DNA from: Parietaria judaica
Taxonomy: Eukaryota > Streptophyta > Magnoliopsida > Rosales > Urticaceae
Assembly: GCA_954871525.1 (NCBI GenBank)
Contig: OX940869.1
Coordinates: forward strand, 21,976,001-22,040,000
Reading direction: 5' to 3'
DNA length: 64,000 nt
The notes under the pieces: model-generated
The model's database searches: none
What the model was told of the DNA's origin: nothing
The model's input: only the letters and a program-made list of their open reading frames with translations
Shown here: in pieces, positions 31,220 to 42,793 of the stretch
Layout of the letters: each line of letters begins with the position of its first letter
Position numbering within the stretch: position 1 is the stretch's first letter
Translations under genes and position numbers: made by a program

Positions 31220-34200
31220 TCACACCCTCACAACGATGCCATCGTGATAGAGACGCTGATTGCCAACAACCGAATAAGGTGAGTACTGGTTGACAATGGG
31301 AGCTCGGCCGACGTTATCTTCAAGGCTGCCCTGGAATGCATGAGTCTGGGAGGGCTCGTCACGACACCCATCAAGACCCCGCTCTACGGCTTCAACGGAA
31401 AGCCGGTCTTTGCCGAAGGAGCCATCGACCTTCCAACAACATTCGGGTCCAAAGATGGGGCCATGGTCACCAAAATGATCAGGTACCTCATGGTGGACCA
31501 ACAATCGTCCTACAACATCATCATGGGAAGGCCGTCTCTCAACAAACTCCAGGCCATCGCCTCCACCTTCCACTAGCTCGTAAAATTTCCAACGGAGAAT
31601 GGGATAGGAATCCTAAGGGGAAGCCAACGGGAATCCAGAACCTGTTACGCCCAAGGAACGAAAGCCGGGAGGAGCGAGTTGGGCATCCACACGGTCCAAT
31701 AGCTAAATGAAAATCTCACCCCCGGTTCCGAGAAGGCACGGATGTTCGGCGAGCTCGATGCGAGAGACGAGAGGCGCATACCCACGATGGAACCCTCTTC
31801 CGATGTGACATCAGTCACACTGGATGAAGAAAAGCCAGAGAGGACCGTTTCAGTCGGCGCCTAGTTTCCCGTCATGGTTAAAATGCAACTGGCCGCCTTC
31901 CTGCGATAGTTCAAGGACATTTTCGCCTGGTCACATGCCGACATGCCAGGCATCGACCCCGAAGTCGCCGTCCACAGACTCAATATCGAGAAAGGAAAGG
32001 CACCCAAAATACAACGACGGCGGGCCTTTAACCCCGAAAGATATCAAGCCATCAACGACGAAGTCAACAAATTCATCGCGGCGGACTTCATCAGAGAGGT
32101 CACATACCCGGAGTGGGTGTCCAATGTCATGATGGTAAAAAAGCCCAACGGCAAATGGCGGATCTGCATAGACTATTCCGACCTCAACACGGCATGTCCG
32201 AAGGATTGTTTTCCTCTTCCGAGGATCGATCAGCTGGTAGACGCGACCGCCGGCCACTAGCTCATGAGCATGATGGACGCGTATTCGGGATACAACCAGA
32301 TCCTAATACACAAGCCCGACCAGATACACACCACGTTCACCACTTACCGCGGTCTCTACTTTTACAAAGTCATGCCTTTTGGGCTCAAGAACGATAGAGC
32401 CACATACTAGCGCTTGGTCAACAAGATGTTCGCCCCGCTCATCGGGAAAACAATGGAGGTATTTGTCGACGACATGATCGTCAAAAGCCTTGAAGAAGCC
32501 GACCACGTCAAAGACCTTCGAGAAACCTTCACTCTCCTCCGAAGGTACCAGATGAAACTGAACCCTGCCAAGTGCGCTTTCGGGGTCGAGTCTGGGAAGT
32601 TCCTGGGATTCATCGTCAACCGACGAGGAATCGAAGCAAACCCCGAAAATATCCGGGCTCTAATCGAAATGAAGAGCCCCCGAAGAATCAAGGAAGTGCA
32701 AAGCCTTAACGGGCGCATCAACGCCCTAGGTCGATTCGTGTCGAAAGCCACAGACCGGCGCCAGCCGTTCTTCTAGGCCCTCAACAGCGGGAAGAATTTT
32801 GCCTGGGACAAGAAATGTGAAACCGTTTTCCAGGAACTAAAAGCCTACCTCAGATCGCCGCCTCTATTGTCAAAACGAAAGACGATGAGGCCCTATTCCT
32901 CTACCTCTCCATCTCAACCAGGGCCGTCAGCACGGTCTTGGTTCGAGAAGAAGAAAAGAAGCAGATGTTGGTCTACTACGTCAGCAAAGCTCTCCTTGAC
33001 GCCGAGACCCGCTACACGCAGATCGAAAAACTAGCGCTCGCGCTGATCACCACCGCAAAGAAACTCCGCCCGTACTTCCAAGCCCACCAGATCATAGTAA
33101 GAACAGAGCACCCGGTTTAAAAGGCACTCCTCAAAGGCACCTCATCACGAATGGCGATCTGGTCGCAAGAGCTAGGGGAATACGATGTGGAGTACTAGCC
33201 CTAAATCGCTATCAAAGCACAGGCAGTAGCGGACTTCATCGCTGAATTCACATACGACACGGAGGTCGAGACCGAAGAACAGCTCGATAGGCTACCCCAA
33301 GCAGCCAAACAGAAATCGAGCCCCAACGGTCTTGCCTGGAGCCTCCACATCGATGGCGCCTCTAACGCCAACGGCTCAGGGGCAGGTATCTTGTTTACCA
33401 ATCCCGAAGGTTGAAAACTACGCTACGCCATCCGATTCGGATTCAACGCCACAAACAACGAGGCAGAGTACAAGGCTCTACTAGCCGGACTCCAGATTGC
33501 TCGAAAGCTCGAAGCAAAAAACCTGGGGATGTACTGTGACTCTCAACTGATCGTGAAGCAAGTAGAAGGCGAGTACCAGGCTAAAGAAGAAAATATGGCA
33601 GCCTACCTTGCGGAAACGCTGCATCGCTTGCAGTTCTTGGCATGGTATGGGATCACTCAAATACCTCGAGCCGAGAACTTCGAGGCCGACACATTAGCCA
33701 GAATGGCATCAGGAGCTGACAACGAAGAACTAGGCAAAGTTCCAGTCGAGGCCCTCGAACGCCCGTCCATCAAGAAAAACCAAATCCTCGCCATCACCAG
33801 CGAAGAAGAAGACGACTGGATGTCGCCTATCATCAAGTACTTAGAACGTGGCGTTCTCCCCTCCGACCGGAACAAAGCAAGACAACTCAAGCTCCGAAAA
33901 ACGAGATATGTGATGCATGACGGAAATCTCTACAAGCGCGGGTTCATGCAGCCCCTACTCAAATGTCTTCCCGAGGACGACGCAGATCTCGTCCTCCAAG
34001 AAATCCATGAAGGAATCTGTGGCAACCATTATGCCGGACGATCTCTGGCCCTCAAAGCTCTCAAACAAGGCTATTTCTGGCCGACCATCAGAAAAGACGC
34101 AAATGAGATCTCCCACAAATGCGACAAATGCCAACGATTCGCCAAGGTGCCCCACCTACCAGCAGTCCCATTGTGTCCGGTAATGGTCCCTCGACCATTC

Positions 34201-35052
34201 GCCAAATGGGGAATTGACCTGATCGGGAAGCTACCAAAAGCCTCAGGAGGCGTCGAATACGCGATAGTGGCCATCGACTACTTTACCAAGTGGGTCGAGG
34301 CAGAACCAATCGCGAAAATCACCCAGAAGAACACGACGAACTTCATCTGGCGCAACATCATCTGCCGGCACGGGATGCCCGCCTCGTTGATAACCGACAA
34401 CGGGAAACAGTTTGACAATGTCGACCTCCGAGCTTTCTGCCAAGATCTCGGAATCAACAACACCTACTCGTCACCCGTCTACCCCCAGGCAAACGGTCAA
34501 GTCGAGTCAGTCAACAAAGACATCAAAACCATCCTGAAAAGGAAACTCGATGAAAAGAAGGGCAAGTGGGCAGAAGAGTTACCCTCGGTACTCTGGGCCT
34601 ATCGGACTACCACACGCAACGCCACTGGTGAAACCCCGTACGCCCTAACCTACACAGTCGAGGCAGTCATCCCCGCCGAGATAAGCGTCCCATCGTCGCA
34701 AGTTGAGTTCTTCGATGAAGAACGCAATGACGAGGCGTTGCGACAAGAGCTCGACCTCCTCGAACAAAAGCGAAATGAGGCGTACACTAGACTGGTCGCC
34801 CAAAAGCGAATTGTAGAACGGTACTACAACTCTAAAGTCAAGGCGAGATGCTTCTCGGAAGGAAGCCTTATTCTGAGAAAAGTAGGCTAAAACACCCAAG
34901 TCTTCGGCGCCGGGACCCTCGGGCCAACTTGGGAAGGCCCGTACCGCATCTCCAAGGTGATCCGAGACGGAACGTACCGACTACAGGAAATGGGGGATAG
35001 CGAAATCCCCCGGCCCTGGAACGTCGAACACCTGAAGCAGTACCACCAGTGA
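31220..35052 (+). pseudogene. Tat-type pol: protease, RT, RNase H, archaeal-type RNase H, integrase
   Basis: Protease: VLVDNGSSADVIF (about 31290) and YNIIMGRPSLN. RT: VSNVMMVKKPNGKWRICIDY, MDAYSGYNQI, MPFGLKN and catalytic FVDDMIVKS (about 32465). First RNase H: LVYYVSKALLDAETRY. Second, archaeal-type RNase H: LHIDGASNANGSGAGI, NNEAEYKALLAGL and MYCDSQLIVKQ. Integrase (open 33529-34890): HHCC finger (H, H, CDKCQ), WGIDLIGK, LITDNGKQF, NGQVESVNKDI, so the D-D-E triad is complete, and the C-terminal end RPWNVEHLKQYH to TGA at 35052. In-frame stops lie at about 31268, 32258, 32408, 32774, 33118, 33196, 33412 and 34888. There is a frameshift near 32870. Several stops are TAG or TGA at positions where relatives usually have Gln or Arg. 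Confidence 0.85.
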
Positions 35053-35340
35053 GCCCGACAGGGCTAGGGGTAAAAAATAAGCTGGAAATAGCTGAAGCTA
35101 AGATTCAACCGGAAGCTAAAGCTAAAATCCAACCTGAAGAAAAGGTCCTAAAGTGATGTACCACCGGCACGAGAATAGCCTCGATGGCCGACGTATGTAA
35201 AAGAAGAGCGCCAAATGATATATATAAAAAGTCTTTCTTTTTCCGCGAATTGATGACTCTTAAATTTTCCTCCCAACCTTTACAAGATTACTCGGAAACT
35301 TGGGGGTTGATATAGGGAAAGAAAAGATAACAAAAAAAAA
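35053..35340. other. Element 4 post-pol spacer
   Basis: No gene seen. It contains AAGCTAAAATCCAACC-like short duplications at about 35090-35140. Confidence 0.4.
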
Positions 35341-35487
35341 AGACCGAGAAAGGCCCGGATCTCGATCCCGCCGACTCATACAACTCAAAAGACCGAGAAA
35401 GGCCCGGATCTCGATCCTGCCAACTCAGGCAACTCAAAAGACCGAGAAAGGCTCGGATCTCGATCCCGCCGACTCGGATCCAAACAC
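35341..35487 (+). repeat. 49-bp tandem repeat, three copies
   Basis: Units begin AGACCGAGAAAGG at 35341, 35390 and 35439. A similar motif (AGAAAGACCGGATCTCAATC) occurs once in element 2 at about 14251. Confidence 0.75.
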
Positions 35488-36245
35488 TTGACTACGCGCA
35501 ACTTGCGATAAGTCCGGGACCTGTAGCGCATCAGGATAACGCGACCCGGCTCCAAGTACACTAAGTCACCCCAGAAGCGTTTCTTGGCCCAAAACCGAGC
35601 GCTTGACGACGCGCAGCTTGCGATAAGCCTAGGATCATGTAGCGCTCTAGAAAGCGTGACCTGGATCCAAGTACACTACGTCGCCCCGGAAGCGTTACTC
35701 GGCCCAAAACCGAACGCTTGACGACGCGCAACTTGCGATAAGTCCGGGACCTGTAGCGCATCAGGATGACGCGACCCGGCTCCAAGTACACTAAGTCGCC
35801 CAGGAAGCGTTTCTCGGCCCAAAACCGAGCGCTTGACGACGCGCAACTTGCGATAAGCCTAGGATCATGTAGCGCTCTAGAAAGCGTGACCTGGCTCCAA
35901 GTACACTAGGTCGCCCCAGAAGCATTACTCGGCCCAAAACCGAACGCTTGACGACGCGCAACTTGCGATAAGTCCGGGACCTGTAGCGCATCAGGATGAC
36001 GCGACCCAGCTCCAAGTACACTAAGACGCCTCGAAAGCATTACTTGGCCCAAAACCGAGCGCTTGACGACGCGCAACTTGCGATAAGCCCAGGATCCTGT
36101 AGCGCTTTACAAATCGTGACCTGGCTCCAAGTGCACTAAGATGCCTCAGAAGCATTACTCGGCCCAAAACCGATCGCTTGACGACGCGCAACATGCGATA
36201 AGCCCAGGACCCTTGGCGCTCAACACAGCGCAACCTGGCCCCCGA
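35476..36245 (+). repeat. 115-bp tandem array, seven units in alternating A/B order
   Basis: Units aligned on CAAAACCGAGCGCTTGACGA recur at 35591, 35705, 35820, 35935, 36050 and 36165, with a first unit from about 35476: a 114-115 bp period. Odd units carry GATAAGTCCGGGACCTGTAG and even units GATAAGCCTAGGATCATGTA, so the higher-order period is about 230 bp. The last unit is more diverged. Confidence 0.8.
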
Positions 36246-36627
36246 ATACAAAAAAAAGCCTAAAAGAAGACCGGATGTCAAACCCCGAGAACACCGGCCA
36301 AAAGCTCGAAGCACTCAAGACGTTGCCTGAAGAAAGATCCTATTTCAAAGCAATCCAAGAAGAGACAAGCAAAGAGCCAGCACAGAAAATGAAAATTAAA
36401 GATCAGTGTTCGTGGATCAGCATTACAATTACAACGCAAGTAGCTACCCCTAATGAGCCACGGCGGCTCACTACAGCGCGACATGTCCGCCTATACAAGA
36501 GACGCGCCTAAAGACGCTACAAAAACTCACACCACACACAGTGAAACTGAAAGCTACAAGCTATACATATAGAACACATCCATGGTCGTTACAAAAAAAA
36601 AAGAAAAAAAAAATAGGAGACGGCGTA
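36246..36627. other. Element 4 spacer before the antisense ORFs
   Basis: No gene recognised; an A-rich run occurs at 36590-36612. Confidence 0.4.
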
Positions 36628-37320
36628 TCACGGCGAGCGATCATCATCGTCATCAGTAGTCTCCTCGTCCACCTCGTCATCACCGGCAGCTGCATCCTCC
36701 ACCCCGGCGTCGTTAGGGGAAATATGATCGAGCTCAGGGATGTAATAATCAGCCTCGACGAAGGGAGAGGCCGGAGGGATATGACCCCCAACTCCGCCGG
36801 CCACGCTGCCCACACTACCGACCCCCGGCGGATGAACACCCGCGGAGAATGATATCCCGTTCAGCAAGAGGTTCATGACCGGTCCCGGAGGGGGAACGAG
36901 GGCAATAAAAGGTTCTAGTGCGGCCATGACCTCTGGTGGAACCCGATGGTTCAACAGGAAAGATGTACACAGATACATGTTCGGGTTCGCCCGAAGCATG
37001 TCAACCACACTACTCACAAAGCCGTCCCACCGTGCGGACTCGAGCTCGATGGCGCGCATTCCTCGAAGATGTGATATCTCCGCATCTCTCATTGCCAGTG
37101 CCTCATGAGCAGCCCCAAGCTGGGCAGAATAATGGGAAGCGTCGGCCTGAAAGTGAGATGCCTCCGTGGAGGCTGCCAAATGCCCCTCGTGGGCCTCCCG
37201 GAAGAACTGCCAGGCGACAGCACTATCGGACTGCGGGGGATCCACCCGGTGTCCGGCCTCTCTAGTCCCAGCCTCGGTGTGCCCCATCCGACTCGGAAAA
37301 GGGGTCTCCTCATACGTCAA
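36628..37320 (-). CDS. Antisense ORF of element 4, downstream part (coiled coil, acidic tail)
   Basis: A 230-codon open frame. Its middle is alanine/histidine/glutamate-rich and helical (ASTEASHFQADASHYSAQLG). It is followed by a proline-rich segment and a strongly acidic end (GDDEVDEETTDDDDDRSP). It lies downstream, on the same strand, of the ORF at 39281-37785, and is probably a later exon of the same antisense gene, as the layout of element 1 suggests. I did not find a convincing single intron model joining the two. Function unknown. Confidence 0.5.
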   Translation of the reverse strand: MTYEETPFPSRMGHTEAGTREAGHRVDPPQSDSAVAWQFFREAHEGHLAASTEASHFQADASHYSAQLGAAHEALAMRDAEISHLRGMRAIELESARWDGFVSSVVDMLRANPNMYLCTSFLLNHRVPPEVMAALEPFIALVPPPGPVMNLLLNGISFSAGVHPPGVGSVGSVAGGVGGHIPPASPFVEADYYIPELDHISPNDAGVEDAAAGDDEVDEETTDDDDDRSP

Positions 37321-37784
37321 CTTGTGTCGCGTCTATGGGGTAAGGCGGAAGACCCCATAACCACCCGTCACTGCGATCCATGTCTGCAAAAGAAAAACAA
37401 CCATGTCAGAAGCAAGATAAGATAAAGCGGTCATTACAAGTCAAGAAGCGGAAAGGACCACGCATGAAAATAGACCTCACTTCAAGGCCCGGCATTGATT
37501 CAGTCACGGCCCGGGGAGACATCCACCCCGATCGAATCCAGGCCTCCCTCGTTAAAAAAGAGGCAAAGCGTCCAGGAATGGCGGACCCCGTCAAGAAGAA
37601 ATTGATGAAGCCCCGATCCTCGGCGCCGGAGCTCATGTACAGCCGAGGGATCCCGAATCCTTGAGGAACAGATCCCAGATAGGCGCTTGGGACCTAAACG
37701 CACCTACTATGCCAGTCCGGGTCTAACTCCGAACCCAGGTCTCTGACCCAAAAGCCCCATACGAGTCAGGGAAAAACCCAATTG
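37321..37784. other. Region between the two antisense ORFs of element 4
   Basis: Probably intron or decayed coding sequence of the antisense gene. One minus-strand frame reads IGFFPDSYGAFGSETWV at about 37740-37800, continuing the upstream ORF in another frame. Confidence 0.4.
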
Positions 37785-39281
37785 TTAACCCCCTGATCGT
37801 CCTGGGAAACAATGATGGGTAGGAGCCTCCGGAGCTGGGTTGGAGACGTCTCGGCCTCGCCCTTCGCGCCACATCGAGAAGATCCCGGTGGCAAACCACC
37901 AAGCATCCGGGCAGACCTGAAGCGGATGCAAGTCTAGCGACACCAGAAGCCGCTCTAGCAGAGAAGGAATCGGCAAGGAAAAACCTAGCCGAAGACTCTC
38001 TAAAGGGACTGCGACCATTCCGTCGCGAGGATATCCGGGGAGTTTCCCCTCCGACGGGGCACATACCCCCGGCAATACAAGACGCTCGGCCTTAAAAAAG
38101 GCCCCAAGCTCCGCCGGGGTGACAGTTCTCAGGATGTTGACATCCGGAACAAATGCGGGAGAACGCGACTGATAGAGGCCGCCTTCGCCCGAGGTGTCCC
38201 CGGTTCTCCTCCTAACTACCCTATCAAAATTTGGGCATGACCTGCCTGCTATGCCGGCACCATAACGTGGTCCATCCACACCATAGGCCTTGTAAGCAGT
38301 ACCTGCAACAGCCCTAACACCGTCTACATCTACGACGGGGGGTCTCAGACCCGCTCCCGAATCAACAGAAAAATTATGTCCGGGACCCATCATAGGGTGA
38401 CCCGCCTCGGCCGACATAGACCTCGGCAACCCAAACACCGACCGGGGCATCGCACGGAAAACCCGCTGAAACTCCGGAGTTCCCAGGAAATCAGCCGAAT
38501 ACCACCGGCCGCCGGCATTAGTCGTTAACGTCACCGATGTGGTCACCGGCCGACCTCGACCACCGCAGGCCCCACGGGCCTCGGGATATTGACGATCCTG
38601 GTCAAAACTACCCTCGCGGATTCGGAGTAAGGCCGGACTCGCCGGAGACACCCTCGCCGCCACGGGAACCCCGCGAATAAAACGGGACAGATTCCCGCCT
38701 GCCGAGGGGCCCACCGACTCGGGTGAGAAAAAGGGACCCGACCGAGGTCTCCCGTCGCTGGTGTCACTCGATTCTGGCACAGAGCTGCTCGCCCGGGTCT
38801 CCCCGTCGTGTCGCCACTCTCCGCCACCGGCCACCGGACCCACAGATCGGGCCGCTGAGGACCCAATCTCGCCGGAGCTCGACCCACGCTTGCCCGACGA
38901 AGATCGGGCTCCTCCCCCTTCGCCAACGCCGGCCACCAGCCCGGACTCGCTCGCCCGAGTCGCGCCGTCACACCGCCCACTGTCGCCGTCAACGGCGGCC
39001 CCCACAGCACCGATCGTGGGGATCGGGCCATCGCGGGAATCGCGCGAACCGAACCCACACACATGCGAGTTTCCCCGAGCTCCTCCGCCACCACCGGCGA
39101 GCTCCACCGGCCCAGATCTGGTCGTCTTCGGGCCCCGGTCCTCAGGTAACCACCCCCCCCCCCCCCGGCGATGGAGCCCATCGGCGAGCTTGAGCTGACC
39201 CGATCCAAACGGGGCCAAACGCCGACCCCCGAGCTCCCCCGCCTCGCCGACGGCCGCCACCGACATCCCCGAGCTCGCCAC
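37785..39281 (-). CDS. Antisense ORF of element 4, Transposase_28-like upstream part
   Basis: A 498-codon frame; another ATG-led frame starts at 39355, and the polyC run at about 39150-39164 lies between, so the true start is uncertain. The first ~350 residues are Gly/Ala/Ser/Arg-rich. The last ~130 resemble the N-terminal domain of plant Transposase_28 proteins (VAVPLESLRLGFSLPIPSLL, then LHPLQVCPDAWWFATG), matching the equivalent block of the element 1 antisense gene (GLRFPTP, QVSPNTLRL). A minus-strand TATAAA lies at 39609-39604, about 250 bp upstream of 39355. Function of the family is unknown. Confidence 0.5.
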   Translation of the reverse strand: MASSGMSVAAVGEAGELGGRRLAPFGSGQLKLADGLHRRGGGGWLPEDRGPKTTRSGPVELAGGGGGARGNSHVCGFGSRDSRDGPIPTIGAVGAAVDGDSGRCDGATRASESGLVAGVGEGGGARSSSGKRGSSSGEIGSSAARSVGPVAGGGEWRHDGETRASSSVPESSDTSDGRPRSGPFFSPESVGPSAGGNLSRFIRGVPVAARVSPASPALLRIREGSFDQDRQYPEARGACGGRGRPVTTSVTLTTNAGGRWYSADFLGTPEFQRVFRAMPRSVFGLPRSMSAEAGHPMMGPGHNFSVDSGAGLRPPVVDVDGVRAVAGTAYKAYGVDGPRYGAGIAGRSCPNFDRVVRRRTGDTSGEGGLYQSRSPAFVPDVNILRTVTPAELGAFFKAERLVLPGVCAPSEGKLPGYPRDGMVAVPLESLRLGFSLPIPSLLERLLVSLDLHPLQVCPDAWWFATGIFSMWREGRGRDVSNPAPEAPTHHCFPGRSGG

Positions 39282-39603
39282 ACCGAGCTAGTCACGGTGG
39301 TGGTCTTCTCCGGCGACGGCAGACTCTGGTGAAGAGTTGGCGGCGGTTTCTCCATTCGGGCTCGCGGGTTCTAGAGAGAAAAAGTCGCTCGATTTCGATT
39401 TCGAGTTTTAGACTTAGTTTTTTCAAAAATTGTGACGAGGCTCTTGAAACGGCAAAGCTAGATAACGAAAGGACGGACACGATGCAAAAATTGGAATTCA
39501 AAAACGCTACCCAGTATAAAAGTTACAAAAAGAAAACGTACCTTTTTACTATTCACCGAAAGAAATTAAGCTCGTGAATCCGAATGAGCCGTCCTGCCTC
39601 CAA

Positions 39604-39609
39604 TTTATA
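39604..39609 (-). promoter_or_regulatory. TATA box candidate for the antisense gene of element 4
   Basis: The minus strand reads CTTTATAAATTGG. It sits just inside the polypurine tract, upstream of the antisense ORFs, the same layout as in element 1. The hexamer is also read on the plus strand, so it is weak evidence alone. Confidence 0.3.
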
Positions 39610-39653
39610 AAGTTTCTCGGAAATTAAAAATTCCCGAAAAACTGGGGGGTTAA

Positions 39654-41165
39654 TGTTACGGGTATTTTACGTAATTGGTTTTTTATTAATTAACAAAAGA
39701 AAAATTATTTAAACTAATTTTTCTTTTATTAATTATGATCAATTTCGCCTAAAATATTTACCGAAAGTCCGTTTTGGAAAAAAAAAAAAAAGGGTCCAGA
39801 TGATCCCAAAAATATCAAAACACCCAAAATCGATATAAGGTTTGCAAAAAACGGCCTCGGAGAACACCCGAGGCCTTCGAAAGCCCCCTGAGACCCCCGG
39901 GTGGGCCCCACACGCCCCAAGGGTCACTGCCACGCGCCAGAGGACGCTGCAGGCCCCCCAATGGTCAAAATTGACCCTGCCACGGGGCACCACGCCATTG
40001 GGCGCGAGAGAGGACGCGCAGCCAATGAGGGAGCGCCACGCAGGTGCTGACGCGCGCGCTAACGTAGCCATTGACGTCAGCACAGGCTCCCTCACGCAGG
40101 ACCCTGCGTCACCGCCAGTGTTCCGGCGCGTGCGGGCGCGTCGCTGCTCCGATCGGCACAAAACTTGTGGCGTTGGATCGGCCACGTCCAGGGGGACCCG
40201 AAAAAACATATAATATTACCCCGGGGGCCTCCTACAGTAATAATTATTCACGTTTCAACCCCCGGACCCTCCTATAAATAGGAGCTCGATTTTCACTAAA
40301 CGGTAACTTGATTCTCACCCCGGGAACTCGCCTAAAACCCTCTCTACTCCCTCTAAACTCGCCTCCCCCTCAAATATCACTCTAATGTTGAGCGTCGGAG
40401 GTTAATCAGGGGGTACCCCCTGCGGTTCTCCCTGACCTCAGGTGTTGTTTTGTCCAGGTTCTGGGAGCGAGAAATCACACTAGAGCGGAAGCCCTGGGGA
40501 AATTTTCGGTGTCGATTACGATCCCCCTATTAGGACCTGTTCGACTTGGTGTTCGTGCTATCTCTCAGTCTATTATCTCTAGCGGATATACCGACTTTGC
40601 GGATAGATCGAAGACCAGTATCAGGCCCCACGATACAGGCTGAGGGATCTAAATCTCCGGGAATTATCCGAAGGTCTTAAACACGGAGAGATTCACATAA
40701 GGCGGAAGCCCTGGAGAAAATTCTGGCACGATCTATGACCCTCATTGCCAAGGTTCTAGATCCGTGAGGTGCTCGTTCTATCCACCAGTCCTGTATCTCC
40801 TGCAGATATACTGACTACGCGGATAGACCGAGGATCCGGATCTGTCCCCGTGACGCCGGTCGAGGGTCTGGTCCACTAGGGTTGACTGGAAAGTTGATAC
40901 TGCGATCCCCCCTACACAGTGGTCAGGAATTCGTTTTTGGTGTCTCGAACCTATAATCCGGGCCAGGCCAAGTCCTGGCCCTTTAGCGACAGGTAGTGGA
41001 GTTTACCACAAATTTCTGGTCCTGAGTCAGTGGAGGGTCCGTTTGACTCGAAAGTCTAGGAGCCCAAGCCCGAGAGTCACAAAAAGTCAACAAGACGACA
41101 TTGGGCCCGGCCCAACACGAGAAATTGGGCCGCTGAATGTTTGAAGCATTTTTTCTGCATCAACA
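39654..41165 (+). repeat. 3' LTR of element 4, 1512 bp
   Basis: It starts TGTTACGGG after the polypurine tract ACTGGGGGGTTAA and ends GCATCAACA at 41165. The TATA box is CCTATAAATAGG at about 40271. It is complete, while the 5' copy is truncated. Confidence 0.8.
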
Positions 41166-42176
41166 GTTTTTATTTTTATATAAATACAATTATAACCTAT
41201 CAATACGATGTTTTATTATTAGTGTTATTTTTTAGTTATTTATTTATGTCTTATGATGATAAATAAGTAATTTGAACCTATATATAAATTAGAAAATTTG
41301 TCAAAATATTTAAAATTATTTTCCAACTTTTCCGTCGATATTTCCATGGACATACGGCATGCCCGTGAAATTTATGCGGCATTTGTGGCATGTCTTTTTT
41401 TTTTCCGTCCATATTTCCGTCGGCATGCGGTATGCCCGTAAAATGGAGGAAGCGAAACGGCGTCAATATCGACATTTAGAACGTTGATTGAAACACAGAA
41501 AGGCCTCAACATCCCTTACTCTTACCCTATATTATTAGTTGTATCGTTTAAATATATAGTTCTCGGTTAAAAATTAATAAGGCGTAAAAACAAGAGAAGG
41601 GCTTCAACATCTATTTTTCCATATATCTTATTTCAATAGCTTTATAGTTTTAAACCCTATTCTTTAGTCAAGAAGGTCAATTAGGTCAATATATCATTGC
41701 AATTTTGCAAATTAGGTCAATTAGGTATTGAAACACAAAAAAGCTTCGACATCCCGTATTCATAAGCCATATTAACCATTGGTGGGTTAAAAACCTAATT
41801 CTCTAAACAAAACGGGTGCAAAAGTGTCCTATTATTGCCCAATATATGTATATTATTGATAACTAGGCTAATATTTAGGTGTGGAAACACACCCAAAAAA
41901 AATAAAAGTAAAAAATAACTTCAACATCTCTAATTTATCACCGTAGATTAATAGTCTTAAAACCTAAATCTTTCTTTAAAATGTGTGAAAAAGATTTATT
42001 TTTTTCACAAATTATTTGATCCCAAAATCGCACACGTAAAATCCTGAACGAAATTAATCATAATTAATTATTTATAGCTCCCACTGAAAATCTAAACGCA
42101 CCAAAATTCACAGAAAAATTATTCCGGTTCCATAAACCTAATTTTTGAAAAATAATCAGACCGGCTCTAATACCAC
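41166..42176 (-). other. Leader remnant of a minus-strand Copia element
   Basis: AT-rich and without a gene. It lies internal to the LTR and PBS at 42161-42793 and is cut by element 4 on the left. The motif CTTCGACATCCC/CTTCAACATC recurs at about 41505, 41608, 41747 and 41922, a loose repeat with spacing of 100-175 bp. Confidence 0.5.
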
Positions 42177-42793
42177 TGTTGGGTTTTTAAATGAATTTAT
42201 CTTAATCCTGAGGCGGAAAACACGAGATATCATCGAAATAATGATCTAGCCTATATTCAAAATCAAAGTTTAGGGTTCTAACACATAACCGAGCTTCTGG
42301 TACTTTTGTCGGTTTTCTCCTCGGTATGCGTGCGCGATTTCTGTGACAGATTCGGATCGTAGCTCCACAAGTGTCAAGCCTCTAGATTGTTCACCGTCGT
42401 TGCGGGAACGTCAGTGTATGATGGGAAATCGCAGATTTAGACTGCTAGGTCATTCACGGTGATTAGACGATGAACCGGAGAAAGCACGGGAAGGGAAAAA
42501 TGCGCCTAGGGTTTCTAGAGAGAGGCTGCGATTTTTCTCTGGCTCTGGGAAGTGTGGATATCGAATAATGAGCTAAAGGAGGGTTTAAAAAGCCCACATG
42601 GTTAATGACTAATGGGCTTTTGGGTCCGGTAAGTGGACCTAAGCCCATTAGGTAATTATTAATTAATTCTGATAGTTAATTAATAACTCATAATTAAATC
42701 TCGTACCCCGAGTGGGCCCGTTAACATTTAATGTGGTCAGATCAGATTCGAAAAGCCCGTTGGACTTAAATCTCGATTCGGGCATTTCCTACA
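42177..42793 (-). repeat. Copia LTR with adjacent PBS, minus orientation
   Basis: On the minus strand the LTR reads from TGTAGGAAATGCCCG (42793) to AACCCAACA (42177), 617 bp. It is followed after one base by TGGTATTAGAGCCGG (42175-42161), a one-mismatch relative of the Met-tRNA PBS TGGTATCAGAGC. It is therefore a 5' LTR; its coding part has been lost. Confidence 0.7.

Larger units (their letters stand above)
27908..41165 (+). mobile_element. Tat-type Ty3/Gypsy retrotransposon, near full length, decayed (element 4)
   Basis: Order: 5' LTR remnant (27908-28782), PBS (28792), 20-bp minisatellite (28850-29235), gag (29240-30983), pol with protease, RT, RNase H, a second archaeal-type RNase H and integrase (31220-35052), 49-bp and 115-bp tandem arrays (35341-36250), antisense ORFs (36628-39355), polypurine tract (ACTGGGGGGTTAA, 39641-39653) and 3' LTR (39654-41165). 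The second RNase H and the antisense ORFs place it in the Tat lineage. Stops and frameshifts break gag and pol, but the integrase is open over 453 codons. Confidence 0.85.

Noticed and set aside
35561..36314. Chain of similar minus-strand frames of 76 and 97 codons
   Set aside because: They follow the 230-bp repeat period and start at GTG-like codons; an effect of the tandem array.
38723..39198. Plus-strand Pro/Ser/Arg-rich frames in element 4
   Set aside because: Shadows of the GC-rich antisense ORF; no domain.
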